A DNA stretch of 64,000 nt from an uncultured Porphyromonadaceae bacterium (GCA_902495245.1 CABUWI010000010.1:1-64000), one strand, 5' to 3'. Positions 1-7,811 are shown, counted from the first letter of the stretch. Program-made: numbers and translations. The notes: a model not told the origin generated them from the sequence alone.

Positions 1-45
1 GCATTGGTTATTGAGTTTTGTTTGGCGACAGCTAAATAACCAAAA

Positions 46-80
46 AGGACTGACTCCTGCAAATGGATTCAGTCCTAATT
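46..80. terminator. Probable rho-independent terminator at window start
   Basis: An 8-bp perfect inverted repeat (AGGACTGA at 46-53 with TCAGTCCT at 69-76) is followed by AATTTTAT on the plus strand. On the minus strand it is followed by a run of five T. It could end a gene lying left of the window, in either direction. The first 45 bases show no recognisable coding end. Confidence 0.5.
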
Positions 81-124
81 TTATCTTGATTCAAAAAGTT
101 TTATCGGACAGCAATAAAATTGAT

Positions 125-155
125 TTGTAAAAGTGAATAACAATGCCTAACTTTG
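125..155 (+). promoter_or_regulatory. Consensus Bacteroidetes promoter
   Basis: TTG at 125-127 and TAACTTTG at 148-155, separated by 20 bases, match the sigma-ABfr consensus (TTG-N19-21-TAnnTTTG). The next ATG (159) starts a 23-codon frame ending near 230, just after a run of eight T. The first good gene downstream starts at 507, so the promoter drives either a very short transcript or a long leader. Confidence 0.55.
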
Positions 156-506
156 CAATGCCGGATTGGCAGATAGACTTTTTAGTCGTGATTGGCAGAG
201 GCTTTTCGTTTGCAGTCCGTTTTTTTTGAAGCAAAAGGCATTTTACTTTTTCTTTCTGTTCTAAAATCGCCAAATCATTAGAATTGCTGAATGAAATAAG
301 TGATGAATGTCCCTTTTGCCGTGTTCGTATATGTTGACGAGCGGATTGACTCCGTGCGCATTCCATAGACGAAAGCGGCGCGGGGTCGTGATTCCCAATC
401 TTTTCAGCAACGTGTTTGGCGATACGTAGAACAGAAGATTCGGGTAATATCCACTTCGCGCCTTTTGTCGTGTGTTCCGAGTTTTTTCATGGGAGGCGAA
501 GTCGCC
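156..506. other. AT-rich stretch without a recognisable gene
   Basis: About 350 bases before the first supported gene. There are open frames of about 90 codons on the minus strand (91-366 and 261-536), but neither has a recognisable domain or start signal, and one runs across the HTH gene start. The only positive features are the promoter at 125-155, a 23-codon frame at 159-230 and the T-run that ends it. It could be decayed accessory DNA or a small RNA locus. Confidence 0.35.
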
Positions 507-737
507 ATGAATTATCCGCAACTTAAGGTGTTGCACATTGGTGAAATAATCAGGTTAGAACTTGAACATCAAGAGCGAACCCCCGCATGGCTTGCACGCA
601 AAATCAATTGCGAGCGAACCAATGTGTACTATATCTTTCGCCAAAAGTCTATAAATACAGAGCAGTTGTTGCTCATTTCACGCGCTTTAGGAGTGGATTT
701 TTTCAGGCTTTATTCTGAAGCGTTGACAGGGGAGTAA
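507..737 (+). CDS. Small HTH (XRE-like) DNA-binding protein
   Basis: A 76-residue protein that is almost entirely one helix-turn-helix domain. The pattern is an N-terminal helix (HIGEIIRLELEHQ), then TPAWLARKINCERTNVYYIF as the turn and recognition helices, then a final helix ending RALGVDFFRLYSE. This resembles XRE/Cro-type regulators and the HTH antitoxins. The ATG at 507 was chosen over upstream starts because GGGAGGCG lies just before it and because the domain begins immediately after. It is followed by small membrane and secreted proteins in AT-rich DNA. A regulator of that cluster, or a remnant of a mobile element, are both possible. No partner toxin is recognised. Confidence 0.6.
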   Translation: MNYPQLKVLHIGEIIRLELEHQERTPAWLARKINCERTNVYYIFRQKSINTEQLLLISRALGVDFFRLYSEALTGE

Positions 738-778
738 AATTATTGCGACGTATCCGTGAAATTTGTTGACGGTTGAAA

Positions 779-811
779 TTGAGCCGTTTGTGAATAATTG
801 GCGTAACTTTG
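779..811 (+). promoter_or_regulatory. Promoter abutting the 820 start
   Basis: TTG at 779-781 and TAACTTTG at 804-811 are separated by 22 bases. The ATG at 820 lies only 8 bases after the -7 box, so transcription would begin at or just before the start codon (leaderless or nearly so). Confidence 0.5.
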
Positions 812-819
812 CTGCCGTT

Positions 820-1221
820 ATGACAGACAAAGCAAATAACATATTGTCGGCACTATTCATGGCATTAGGCGTTTTGGCCTATGTGTGTTTTTGCCAGCCT
901 GTAATGTTTACGGCGTTCTTGAATCGGTCATTGCCCGTAGTGAGTTTGCCGGACAGTACTGCTGCCATGCTTTTTCGTAATTATGTGCCCGATGCTTTAT
1001 GGTGTGTTTCGTTGCTGACATATGCCTCGACAATTTCCGAGAAGCGTTTGCGCTCGGTTGCGGTTTCAATGCCGTTTTTGCATGAATTGGCGCAAGGGTG
1101 TCGGTTAGTTCCCGGCACTTTCGATGTCATAGATATTGCAATTTATATAGTATTCACAATAATATTTTTGCTTTTATGGAAAAGAAAAAGTCAAAACTTG
1201 CGTCATTCGTCCCCTATGTGA
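820..1221 (+). CDS. Small multi-pass membrane protein, VanZ-like
   Basis: A 133-residue integral membrane protein with hydrophobic segments at about residues 8-30, 50-72 and 105-125. The sequence HELAQ...VPGTFDVIDIAIY near the C terminus resembles the signature of VanZ-like proteins (ExxQ, then PGRxxDxxD and a membrane helix), but the match is by eye and weak. The ATG at 820 is preferred over a TTG 57 bases upstream because the promoter -7 box lies between them. Its 3' end overlaps the next gene by 46 bases in another frame. Function unknown; inner-membrane location inferred. Confidence 0.5.
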   Translation: MTDKANNILSALFMALGVLAYVCFCQPVMFTAFLNRSLPVVSLPDSTAAMLFRNYVPDALWCVSLLTYASTISEKRLRSVAVSMPFLHELAQGCRLVPGTFDVIDIAIYIVFTIIFLLLWKRKSQNLRHSSPM

Positions 1222-1424
1222 TGCTTGCCCTGTTTGCCATATCTGCTGTGGCATCAAGCTCGACGCAGAAAGTGGTCAATGATCCTGATTTTCAGGAGGG
1301 TTTTCGCGAGGGCTGGAGAATCGGTTCCGAAATTGGGAGTGGAGTGTCTATGACAGAAGATGAACTGCATCAGTTGGCAGACAGCGTGCTGCTTGGCGCG
1401 CCCTCAGTGGCTTCAATTGAATGA
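1176..1424 (+). CDS. Small membrane-anchored hypothetical protein
   Basis: An 82-residue protein: basic start (MEKKKSK), one transmembrane segment (about residues 11-28), then an acidic hydrophilic tail with DPDFQEGFREGWRIGSEIG and a helical C terminus. The start at 1176 lies inside the preceding membrane-protein gene (46-base overlap), which suggests translational coupling. I do not recognise the family. The neighbours are also small membrane or exported proteins, so they may act together at the cytoplasmic membrane. Confidence 0.45.
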   Translation: MEKKKSKLASFVPYVMLALFAISAVASSSTQKVVNDPDFQEGFREGWRIGSEIGSGVSMTEDELHQLADSVLLGAPSVASIE

Positions 1425-1462
1425 TTCACATTGCAGTATTAACCAATCCGCAGTTTTTTCGT

Positions 1463-1852
1463 ATGAAAAAGTTTTTATTCGGTGTAGTTTTCGCTCTGTG
1501 CGGACTCACGGCCATGGCAGATTCGACAGTATGTGCTCTTGATGACAAGAATACTGTTGAAATTCAGTTCGCTCTACTTGACGTCGAGAAAAGCGAAGTA
1601 ACTGTTATGGTTGGCAGTGATGCTCCCTATCCTGCAAACATTACTGTAACCGTTATGGCGAAATATGAATGCGCCAATGTAATAGGTTCTGGCAGGTATG
1701 AAACTCGTGAGTATTCAGGTCGCGGACTTGCCATGAAAGAAACGACGACCCAAATTCAATTTCGAGTACCTGCCACAATTACCAAAGGTACTCAGGTATA
1801 CAATATTATGTCAGTAGAAGCTAAGGACATTAAGGGCAGGAAATGTCAGTAA
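1463..1852 (+). CDS. Small exported hypothetical protein
   Basis: A 129-residue protein with a clear Sec signal peptide (MKKFLFGVVFALCGLTAMAD, cleavage after AMA). The mature part is rich in beta-strand-forming residues (VEIQFALLDVEKSEVTVMV, then TQIQFRVPATITKGTQVYNIMSVEAKD) and looks like one beta-sandwich domain. Three cysteines remain. The ATG at 1463 starts the signal peptide; an upstream in-frame ATG at 1421 would add 14 unlikely residues. No family recognised. It lies 38 bases after the preceding gene and probably shares its transcript. Confidence 0.55.
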   Translation: MKKFLFGVVFALCGLTAMADSTVCALDDKNTVEIQFALLDVEKSEVTVMVGSDAPYPANITVTVMAKYECANVIGSGRYETREYSGRGLAMKETTTQIQFRVPATITKGTQVYNIMSVEAKDIKGRKCQ

Positions 1853-1900
1853 TGAATACGCAAAAAGAACATTTTGTTAAACTCTAATTCTATAATTTCT

Positions 1901-2266
1901 ATGAAAAAAAGTCTAATCTTTGCAATTGCAATGGCAGCATGTGCCTTTACTGGTGTCGCCGCTGCCTCTGACGCTTCTGCTGTAATTGCCGTGTCGGCAG
2001 TTTCCGGTGCGCAGGCCTACATTCCTGATGCAATGTACAAAAACGGCAATGCGTTTGTTCGCATCCACCCCGGAGAAGGGTGGCTGAGAATCTCGATTCC
2101 CGGGGTCGGGACACGTGATTACTCGTACTCGGTAGAAGTCGATTCTAACGGCAACACCCTCCTGAAGTTCCGCGAGTCAGATGGCTCATGGAACAACGTG
2201 ATGATTGAGTCAAACCCCAATTATCTCTGGTATAACGGCGTAAGATACGAGCGTTTTAGAATGTAA
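1901..2266 (+). CDS. Small exported hypothetical protein
   Basis: A 121-residue protein with a signal peptide (MKKSLIFAIAMAACAFTGVAA, cleavage near AAASD) and a small mature beta-rich domain (VRIHPGEGWLRISIPGVG, then YSVEVDSNGNTLLKFRESDG). No cysteine pairs and no sorting tail. The ATG at 1901 directly begins the signal peptide. It is the last gene of the AT-rich cluster and is followed by a possible hairpin. Function unknown. Confidence 0.55.
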   Translation: MKKSLIFAIAMAACAFTGVAAASDASAVIAVSAVSGAQAYIPDAMYKNGNAFVRIHPGEGWLRISIPGVGTRDYSYSVEVDSNGNTLLKFRESDGSWNNVMIESNPNYLWYNGVRYERFRM

Positions 2267-2273
2267 GTTTACG

Positions 2274-2295
2274 GTCGTCTGAGTAATTCGACGAC
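2274..2295 (+). terminator. Possible weak hairpin terminator
   Basis: GTCGTC (2274-2279) pairs with GACGAC (2290-2295) just after the stop at 2266. There is no strong T-run (only CCAATTTTG a few bases on), so termination is uncertain. Confidence 0.3.
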
Positions 2296-2434
2296 TAACG
2301 CCAATTTTGCCGCTGCGTATTTATGATGACGTGGGCTCACGTCTCATGATGTGCAGCGGCTCTGTTCCATATGTGTTCAAGCGTTTTTCTCTCTTTCTCG
2401 TCTTCTCACAGATCTTCTCATATCTTAAAAAAAT

Positions 2435-2465
2435 TTGGAGTTGAGCGGATAAATGCGTATATTTG
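2435..2465 (+). promoter_or_regulatory. Promoter of the SGNH esterase gene
   Basis: TTG at 2435-2437 and TATATTTG at 2458-2465 with a 20-base spacer, a full match to the Bacteroidetes consensus. The leader to the ATG at 2511 would be about 40 bases. Confidence 0.6.
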
Positions 2466-2510
2466 CACGTCTTAGACGCGTAATTAGTAAACCAATTTAA
2501 TACACATTTC

Positions 2511-5500
2511 ATGAAATTCAATCGCATCATTTCGTTTGCTTTGTGCGCAATGGCCGCATGGAGCAGCGCAGTGGCCGACGGACCGTTCCGCGCTCATCGC
2601 TACGATTCATTCCAGGCCACTCCGACCGAACCGGGACAGATTCTTTTCGCCGGTAATTCAATCACCAACATGCACTCATGGTTCGAGGCTTTCGGCTCTC
2701 ATCAGGAAGTCATCGGCCGCGGCAACTCGGGCGGTTTCGCTTACGAGCTGCTTGACAATCTCGAAAGCTATATCTCGGCCAAGCCTGCCAAGATGTTCGT
2801 GATGATCGGCACGAACGACGTCTCGTCGGGCGTCAGCGCCGAGCTCACCTCGCGTCGCATTCAGGCCATCATTACCCGCGTGCGCCTCGAATCGCCTGAG
2901 ACGGAACTCTACATCGAGAGCATTCTGCCCCGAAGCAACAATCCGAAAGTCGATTACGAAAACTGCAATACCCTCACCAAGAACTATATTGCCCAGCTCA
3001 ACGACCCTAAGGTGCACTTTGTGAACCTCTCGCAGGTCTGCGCTCCGCTCAACGGCAACTCTACGTGGACCCACGACGGTCTGCACCCGCGCCCCACCGG
3101 CTATGCTGCATGGTGTCATGAAATCGAGGACGAAGTTGGCTATCAGACCGTCTATCCCGCAACAATCACCACTCAGGAGTCTTGCGGCCTGAGCATGAGC
3201 AGCGCCGCACGTGTCGAGCAGTTCCCTTATTTCCCCGTGAGCGAGGGCGACGTGCTGATTTTCGGCGACGAGCAGATTCACGGCGGCGAGTGGCACGAGC
3301 TGTTGCGCTCTAACAAAATCAAAGACCGCGGCCAGGGCTGGGGCTGGGGCGGCATGAACCTGGTGCAGGCCAAGGCCGTTGTGGCTTCGGCGCTGAAAGA
3401 CCAGGCCGTCAAGCCTGCCAAGATTTTCCTGTCATACGGCATCGGCGGCACTGACGCTACCAACTATCGCGCCATCGTTGACGAGGCCAAGAAGCAGGCT
3501 CCCGACGCAAAGATTTATCTCGTGTCGCTGACTCCGAGCGCCAACACTACGACCGATGCCGGCCGCGTCAGCTTCAACACCACTCTGCAGACCATCGCCA
3601 CGGAGAAGGGTGCCACATATGTTGACATCTACACTCCCCTCAAGGCTGACCTCTCCAAGAACATAATGCACACAAACTATGTCAGCGGTCGCGGCTACGT
3701 CGTGATGGCCAACAAGTTTGCCGAATATCTCACCGAAGAGGGCGTCAACCCCGTATCGCTCGATGAATACGAGGCCGTTTACACCAACCGCGCCCGCCGC
3801 AACATCATCGGCAAGGCGCTGACACGCGTGCTGGTCGACGTAACCTATGGCACTCTGCCCGGCCAGACCAATCCGGAATATAAAGATCAGATCGAGGCCA
3901 AGTTCAACGAGCTGGTCGCTCTGGTCAACAAAGAAGGCCTGACCGATGCCGAAGCCAACGAAGGCGTTGCAGGGCTGAACGACGTCATCAACAAGGCGTT
4001 CAACATGCCCGCCATTTCGAACGACACCGAAGAACACTGGTTCACTTTCGCTTCGAGCCGCGGCAACCGCTATCTGTCGACTTCAGGCACCGCGCTCATC
4101 GGCGCGCCCAACAAGCCCGTGCGCACCGTGGGCAACGACGTCTGGAAACTCGTTGACCGCGGCGACAACACTTATGACCTCGTCAACTATCTCGGCGAAT
4201 ATGTGTCGCCCGTGGCCGGCTATAACTCGGCAATGAGCGTTACCGAAGAGCGTCCTTCGACGGGCTGGCAGATCAGCTTCTCGAACAACACTTCGGGCAC
4301 ATACGTAATCTACACCTCGAACTGTCAGCTCAACCAGACCAACCGTTCTGACCTCGCCGTCTTTAACTGGTATAGCCAGGCCGAGGGCCGCTCGACTCCC
4401 GACCGCGACGACCAGGGCTGCTCTTACTCCATCGCTCCGTTCGAGGGCCAGTTTATCGACCCGACGGCGATTCCCACCACCGGCTGGTATGTGATTGAAG
4501 GCGCGCAGGGCCTTTCTCACCTCGGCAATGCCAACTGCATTGTCAACGCCGACTCTGAGTTCAAGCAGAACAATACCAACTTCTACGCCCTGAAGTTTGA
4601 AACCAAACCCGCCGACAAGGCTCCCCGCGCCTACGTGCACGTAACCATCAACGACAACGTATGGCAGTTCACCGCGCTCAACGGCCGCGGCGTCAAGGAA
4701 AACTGCACCTCTGACCGCGCTTCGCTCTCATCTGACAATCCCGTAGTTTCGGCCACCGGCAACGACATGGAATATGCAATCGGCAAGTGGTCGACTTATG
4801 TAAATACAGCCGGCACGTTCGTTGGCAAATCGTCGGCCTCGAACAATACCTATCGCTTCACCCGTGTGAGCGACGAAGAGCTTGCCGCTTACGACGCATG
4901 GACCGTAACCATCAACGCCCTCAACGGCGTCGAGCTTCCCAACGACACTCACGTAACCCTTGACATTCCCGAAAATCAGGGCATCGCAACCGTTTATAAC
5001 GGCGGCACGTTCTTCCTGACCAAGGGCACCGCTCTTAACGCCGACATGTTCGTCGTTACCCCCACGGTGAATGTGCAGCAGGAGGTCGAGACCCCCACAA
5101 TCGAGATTGACCCCGTTGCCAAGACCGTCTATGTCAACTATACCTCAATGCTCTCGGGCTGGTATACTGTGGCCATGACCGCCTACGACGGCACGCGCGC
5201 TGACCTCAAGACCCCGTCTGAGGCTGCCATTGCGGCCGGCGAGAACTATCTCACCGCCACCGATACCGAATATCACCAGGTTCTCGGCGCGGCTCACAAT
5301 TACTATCACGTAGCTCTTGCCGCCGCCAATTCCGAGCGCCCGGCCTGCAACTTCTTCCGTGTGGTTCAGCCGCAGTCAACAGTGTTCAACATCACGAGCA
5401 TCAGCGGCCACCATGTTCTCGCCAACGGTTGCGCATCGCGTGAGGCTAACGACATCACAGTTTCAGAGACTTCCGACAATCATTTCTCCATGCCGCTCTG

Positions 5501-5978
5501 CCTCTGGCCTAACAACAACGTCGGCTACGAAGGCAATCTGATCGGTTCGTTCTCAGGTAATACCTCCACCTACGAGGTGCAGCCCGTCGACATGAGCCTC
5601 TATGACGTCTACAAGCTTCAGATTCTCGGCGAAGTCAGCGCCGACGCTATCGCCGACGACGTTAAGGTTACGCTGAACAGCACCGACAACCTCGGCCTCG
5701 ACGCCGTTTATAACGGCGGTTCGTTCTTCGTGAACCGCGACGCTGCCATTACCGCCGACAACGTTGTCGTGCCCACCCACAAAGAAAACGATAAACCGCA
5801 GATCACCGTAACTCCCGGCCTCATCACCGTTGACTACGACAAGGTCGAGACCTCTATCTGCGAACTCGGTGTTCCCGCCGCTTCACGCAACGGTGCCGCC
5901 TATGACCTGACCGGCCGCCGTGTGGCCAAGCCCGCCAACGGCATCTTCATCATTGACGGCCGCAAGGTGCGCCTCTGA
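2511..5978 (+). CDS. Secreted tandem SGNH/GDSL-type esterase with sorting tail
   Basis: A 1,155-residue exported protein with a signal peptide (residues 1-22). The first SGNH hydrolase domain (about 40-210) is complete: GNSIT with nucleophile Ser50, the glycine block RGNSGG at 70-75, GTND with Asn102, and DGLHP with Asp189/His192. A second SGNH-like domain (about 235-410) keeps the fold pattern but has GDEQ in place of the serine block and no Asp-x-x-His, so it is probably inactive. Then come a helical linker (420-480), a probable beta-trefoil-like domain (500-650), and two copies of a beta module (each with a VYNGGxFF motif, near 825 and 1070). The tail ends YDLTGRRVAKP...GIFIIDGRKVRL, like type IX secretion sorting tails. 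Likely a surface or secreted carbohydrate or sialate O-acetylesterase; the substrate is inferred only. It has its own promoter. Confidence 0.75.
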   Translation: MKFNRIISFALCAMAAWSSAVADGPFRAHRYDSFQATPTEPGQILFAGNSITNMHSWFEAFGSHQEVIGRGNSGGFAYELLDNLESYISAKPAKMFVMIGTNDVSSGVSAELTSRRIQAIITRVRLESPETELYIESILPRSNNPKVDYENCNTLTKNYIAQLNDPKVHFVNLSQVCAPLNGNSTWTHDGLHPRPTGYAAWCHEIEDEVGYQTVYPATITTQESCGLSMSSAARVEQFPYFPVSEGDVLIFGDEQIHGGEWHELLRSNKIKDRGQGWGWGGMNLVQAKAVVASALKDQAVKPAKIFLSYGIGGTDATNYRAIVDEAKKQAPDAKIYLVSLTPSANTTTDAGRVSFNTTLQTIATEKGATYVDIYTPLKADLSKNIMHTNYVSGRGYVVMANKFAEYLTEEGVNPVSLDEYEAVYTNRARRNIIGKALTRVLVDVTYGTLPGQTNPEYKDQIEAKFNELVALVNKEGLTDAEANEGVAGLNDVINKAFNMPAISNDTEEHWFTFASSRGNRYLSTSGTALIGAPNKPVRTVGNDVWKLVDRGDNTYDLVNYLGEYVSPVAGYNSAMSVTEERPSTGWQISFSNNTSGTYVIYTSNCQLNQTNRSDLAVFNWYSQAEGRSTPDRDDQGCSYSIAPFEGQFIDPTAIPTTGWYVIEGAQGLSHLGNANCIVNADSEFKQNNTNFYALKFETKPADKAPRAYVHVTINDNVWQFTALNGRGVKENCTSDRASLSSDNPVVSATGNDMEYAIGKWSTYVNTAGTFVGKSSASNNTYRFTRVSDEELAAYDAWTVTINALNGVELPNDTHVTLDIPENQGIATVYNGGTFFLTKGTALNADMFVVTPTVNVQQEVETPTIEIDPVAKTVYVNYTSMLSGWYTVAMTAYDGTRADLKTPSEAAIAAGENYLTATDTEYHQVLGAAHNYYHVALAAANSERPACNFFRVVQPQSTVFNITSISGHHVLANGCASREANDITVSETSDNHFSMPLCLWPNNNVGYEGNLIGSFSGNTSTYEVQPVDMSLYDVYKLQILGEVSADAIADDVKVTLNSTDNLGLDAVYNGGSFFVNRDAAITADNVVVPTHKENDKPQITVTPGLITVDYDKVETSICELGVPAASRNGAAYDLTGRRVAKPANGIFIIDGRKVRL

Positions 5979-5994
5979 TTCCCGCTTCCCTCGA

Positions 5995-6393
5995 ATGCTA
6001 ACAGTAACCGTACTGTCATTCTCATACCGCCGCGGGTTGCCCGAAGATAATTCGGGCAACGGCGGCGGTTTCGTTTTCGACTGCCGCGCGATTCACAACC
6101 CCGGTCGCTACGAGCCGTACAAGGCTCTTGACGGCCGCGACGAGCCCGTGCGCCGCTTTCTCGAAGACGACGGCGAGATTCTCGGCTTTCTAAGCCATTG
6201 CTACGCCCTGGTCGACGCGTCGGTCGACCGCTATCTGAAGCGCGGCTTCACCGACCTGCAGGTGGCCTTCGGCTGCACCGGCGGCCAGCACCGCTCGGTC
6301 TATTCGGCCGAACACATGGCCGCCCATCTGCTCGAGCGCTATGCCGGCCAGCCCCTGGCCGTTAACCTCTATCATCGTGAACGCCGACCGTGA
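5995..6393 (+). CDS. Stand-alone RapZ C-terminal-domain protein
   Basis: A 132-residue protein matching the C-terminal (RNA/GlcN6P-sensing) half of RapZ/YvcJ: FSYRRGLP near the start, then FVFDCRAIHNPGRYEPYK, and FGCTGGQHRSVY near residues 100-110. Full-length RapZ has an N-terminal P-loop kinase domain, and in many Bacteroidetes this half is fused to an aminoglycoside-phosphotransferase-like kinase. Here neither is present. The ATG at 5995 lies 16 bases after the esterase stop. The stop overlaps the following nucleotidyltransferase start in GTGA, so the two are translationally coupled and probably work together in amino-sugar or cell-wall precursor metabolism (inference). Confidence 0.8.
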   Translation: MLTVTVLSFSYRRGLPEDNSGNGGGFVFDCRAIHNPGRYEPYKALDGRDEPVRRFLEDDGEILGFLSHCYALVDASVDRYLKRGFTDLQVAFGCTGGQHRSVYSAEHMAAHLLERYAGQPLAVNLYHRERRP

Positions 6394-7100
6394 AAGCAAT
6401 GATTTTTGCAGCAGGCGAGGGTACGCGCCTGCGCCCGCTGACGCTCACACGCCCCAAGGCTCTCGTCGAAATCGGCGGCGAGCCGATGCTGGCGCGCGTG
6501 CTCCGCGCCGTCAGTGCCGCCGGAGTTAAAGAGGCGGTTATCAACGTCCACTACCTCGCCGGGCAGATTGTCGACTTTCTTGCCGCCAACGATTTCGGAC
6601 TGCACATAACCGTTGCCGACGAAAGCACGCGCCTGCTCGACACGGGCGGCGGCCTGCTGGCCGCTCGCCGTCTGCTGGGCGACGATGAGCCCGTGTTGCT
6701 ACATAACGCCGACATCTGCACCGACCTCGACCTTGGGCGCCTGAGGCCGCTCGGCGATGCGACGCTGCTTGTGGCCGACCGGACTTCGTCGCGCCGTCTC
6801 TGTTTCGACCCCGAAATGCGCCTTTGCGGCTGGGCGAACGAAAACACGGGCGAGACCCGGGGCGAGGCCACGCCCCTGCGCCGCGCCTTCAACGGCATTC
6901 ACATCGTGGCCCCTTCCATCTTCCCCGCGCTCGAGCGCTACTCGGCCGCAATCGGCTCGGACGTCTTCTCGCTGACGCCGTTCTACGTGGCCGAGGCCCG
7001 TCGGCTTGACATTCGCGGTATCGAACTTGACGGCTATCGCTGGCACGACATCGGCAATCTTGAAAAACTCGACGCCGCACGCGCCGACTTCCGGTCATGA
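6390..7100 (+). CDS. Sugar-1-phosphate nucleotidyltransferase (MurU/GlmU-N type)
   Basis: A 236-residue NTP_transferase family protein. The N-terminal signature AAGEGTRLRPLTLTRPKALVEIGG is the nucleotide-binding loop. LLDTGGGLLAA and LLHNADICTDLDL fit the sugar and metal sites of MurNAc-1-P or mannose-1-P nucleotidyltransferases. The family transfers UMP (or GMP) to a sugar 1-phosphate in the cytoplasm. The GTG at 6390 overlaps the RapZ-domain stop by 4 bases; an in-frame ATG at 6399 would remove three residues and cannot be excluded. In related genomes this gene sits beside an AmgK-like sugar kinase for peptidoglycan recycling. That kinase is absent here, so the exact substrate is open. Confidence 0.8.
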   Translation: MKAMIFAAGEGTRLRPLTLTRPKALVEIGGEPMLARVLRAVSAAGVKEAVINVHYLAGQIVDFLAANDFGLHITVADESTRLLDTGGGLLAARRLLGDDEPVLLHNADICTDLDLGRLRPLGDATLLVADRTSSRRLCFDPEMRLCGWANENTGETRGEATPLRRAFNGIHIVAPSIFPALERYSAAIGSDVFSLTPFYVAEARRLDIRGIELDGYRWHDIGNLEKLDAARADFRS

Positions 7101-7699
7101 AAAGAATCTTCTCACTGCTTCTACTTCTGCTCGCGCTGCTGCCGGCCCGCAGCGCCGACCATCTGCGGTCGCTCCCAGCGGTCTCAACCGTGATTGCAGG
7201 CTATGAAAGCGCCGACAGCGTCAGCCGCCGCATGGCCGCCATGCCGCTCAGCCCCATTGAAGGCCTCTGGCAGATGGCCAATGGCGACGGCGCCCTCTTT
7301 GCCATTGTTCGCGCCGAGCCGTCGACCGACATCGCCCCCGCGCGCCTGATGATGGTCATGGTGCGCTCGCCCTGGCGCTCAATCCGTCCCGGCACACTGC
7401 TGGGCCATCTCGTGGCCACGCCCAAGCCCGGTGTCTACGAGGCGCGCATCTACGCCTCGCTTGCCCGGCGCACGGGCCTGAGTCTGCCGCGCCCCTTCTC
7501 GCTCGTGCTTGGCGAGGATAACTCCCTGCTAACGTTCAAGCCTTTCAAATCGCCGCTGAAAGTGAACCTTTTCCGCCTGCTCCCCTACATGTATCGCCGC
7601 GTCGTTACGCTGCAAGACTCGCGTCCCGAAGGCCTTGACGGCGCCGTCAAAGTCTACCCGCGTCCCGCCGCCCATCCCCTCTCGCCCGTCTACCTCTGA
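7097..7699 (+). CDS. Exported hypothetical protein in the RapZ/MurU-like operon
   Basis: A 200-residue protein with a strong signal peptide (MKRIFSLLLLLLALLPARSA). The mature protein contains SPIEGLWQMANGDGALFAIVRAE, a pattern also seen at the start of small beta-barrel or lipocalin-like domains, then MMVMVRSPWRSIRPGTLLGHL and a C-terminal PRPAAHPLSPVYL. It overlaps the nucleotidyltransferase by 4 bases (ATGA) and so belongs to that operon. It is probably periplasmic. I do not recognise a named family. Confidence 0.6.
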   Translation: MKRIFSLLLLLLALLPARSADHLRSLPAVSTVIAGYESADSVSRRMAAMPLSPIEGLWQMANGDGALFAIVRAEPSTDIAPARLMMVMVRSPWRSIRPGTLLGHLVATPKPGVYEARIYASLARRTGLSLPRPFSLVLGEDNSLLTFKPFKSPLKVNLFRLLPYMYRRVVTLQDSRPEGLDGAVKVYPRPAAHPLSPVYL

Positions 7700-7711
7700 C
7701 CGCCCGATTCA

Positions 7712-7800
7712 GCCAAACTACCGAACGGAAATCGGCCAAACTACCGAACGGAAATCGGCCAAACTACCGAACGGGAATCGGCCAAACTACCGAATGAATC
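7712..7800. repeat. 23-bp tandem array (three full copies and one partial)
   Basis: The unit GCCAAACTACCGAACGG plus AAATCG repeats at 7712-7734, 7735-7757 and 7758-7780 (one A-to-G change), with a partial copy at 7781-7794. Each unit holds CCGA...TCGG, able to form a 4-bp hairpin. It lies between a stop codon (7699) and the -7 box of the next gene (7812). Confidence 0.9.
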
Positions 7801-7811
7801 AAATTTTTTCG

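Noticed and set aside
261..536. A 91-codon minus-strand open frame that could be a remnant gene.
   Set aside because: It overlaps the start of the better-supported HTH gene and shows no domain or start signal.
7712..7800. Possible CRISPR array.
   Set aside because: The repeats are contiguous, without unique spacers, and no cas genes are near. The same holds for the other arrays in the window.
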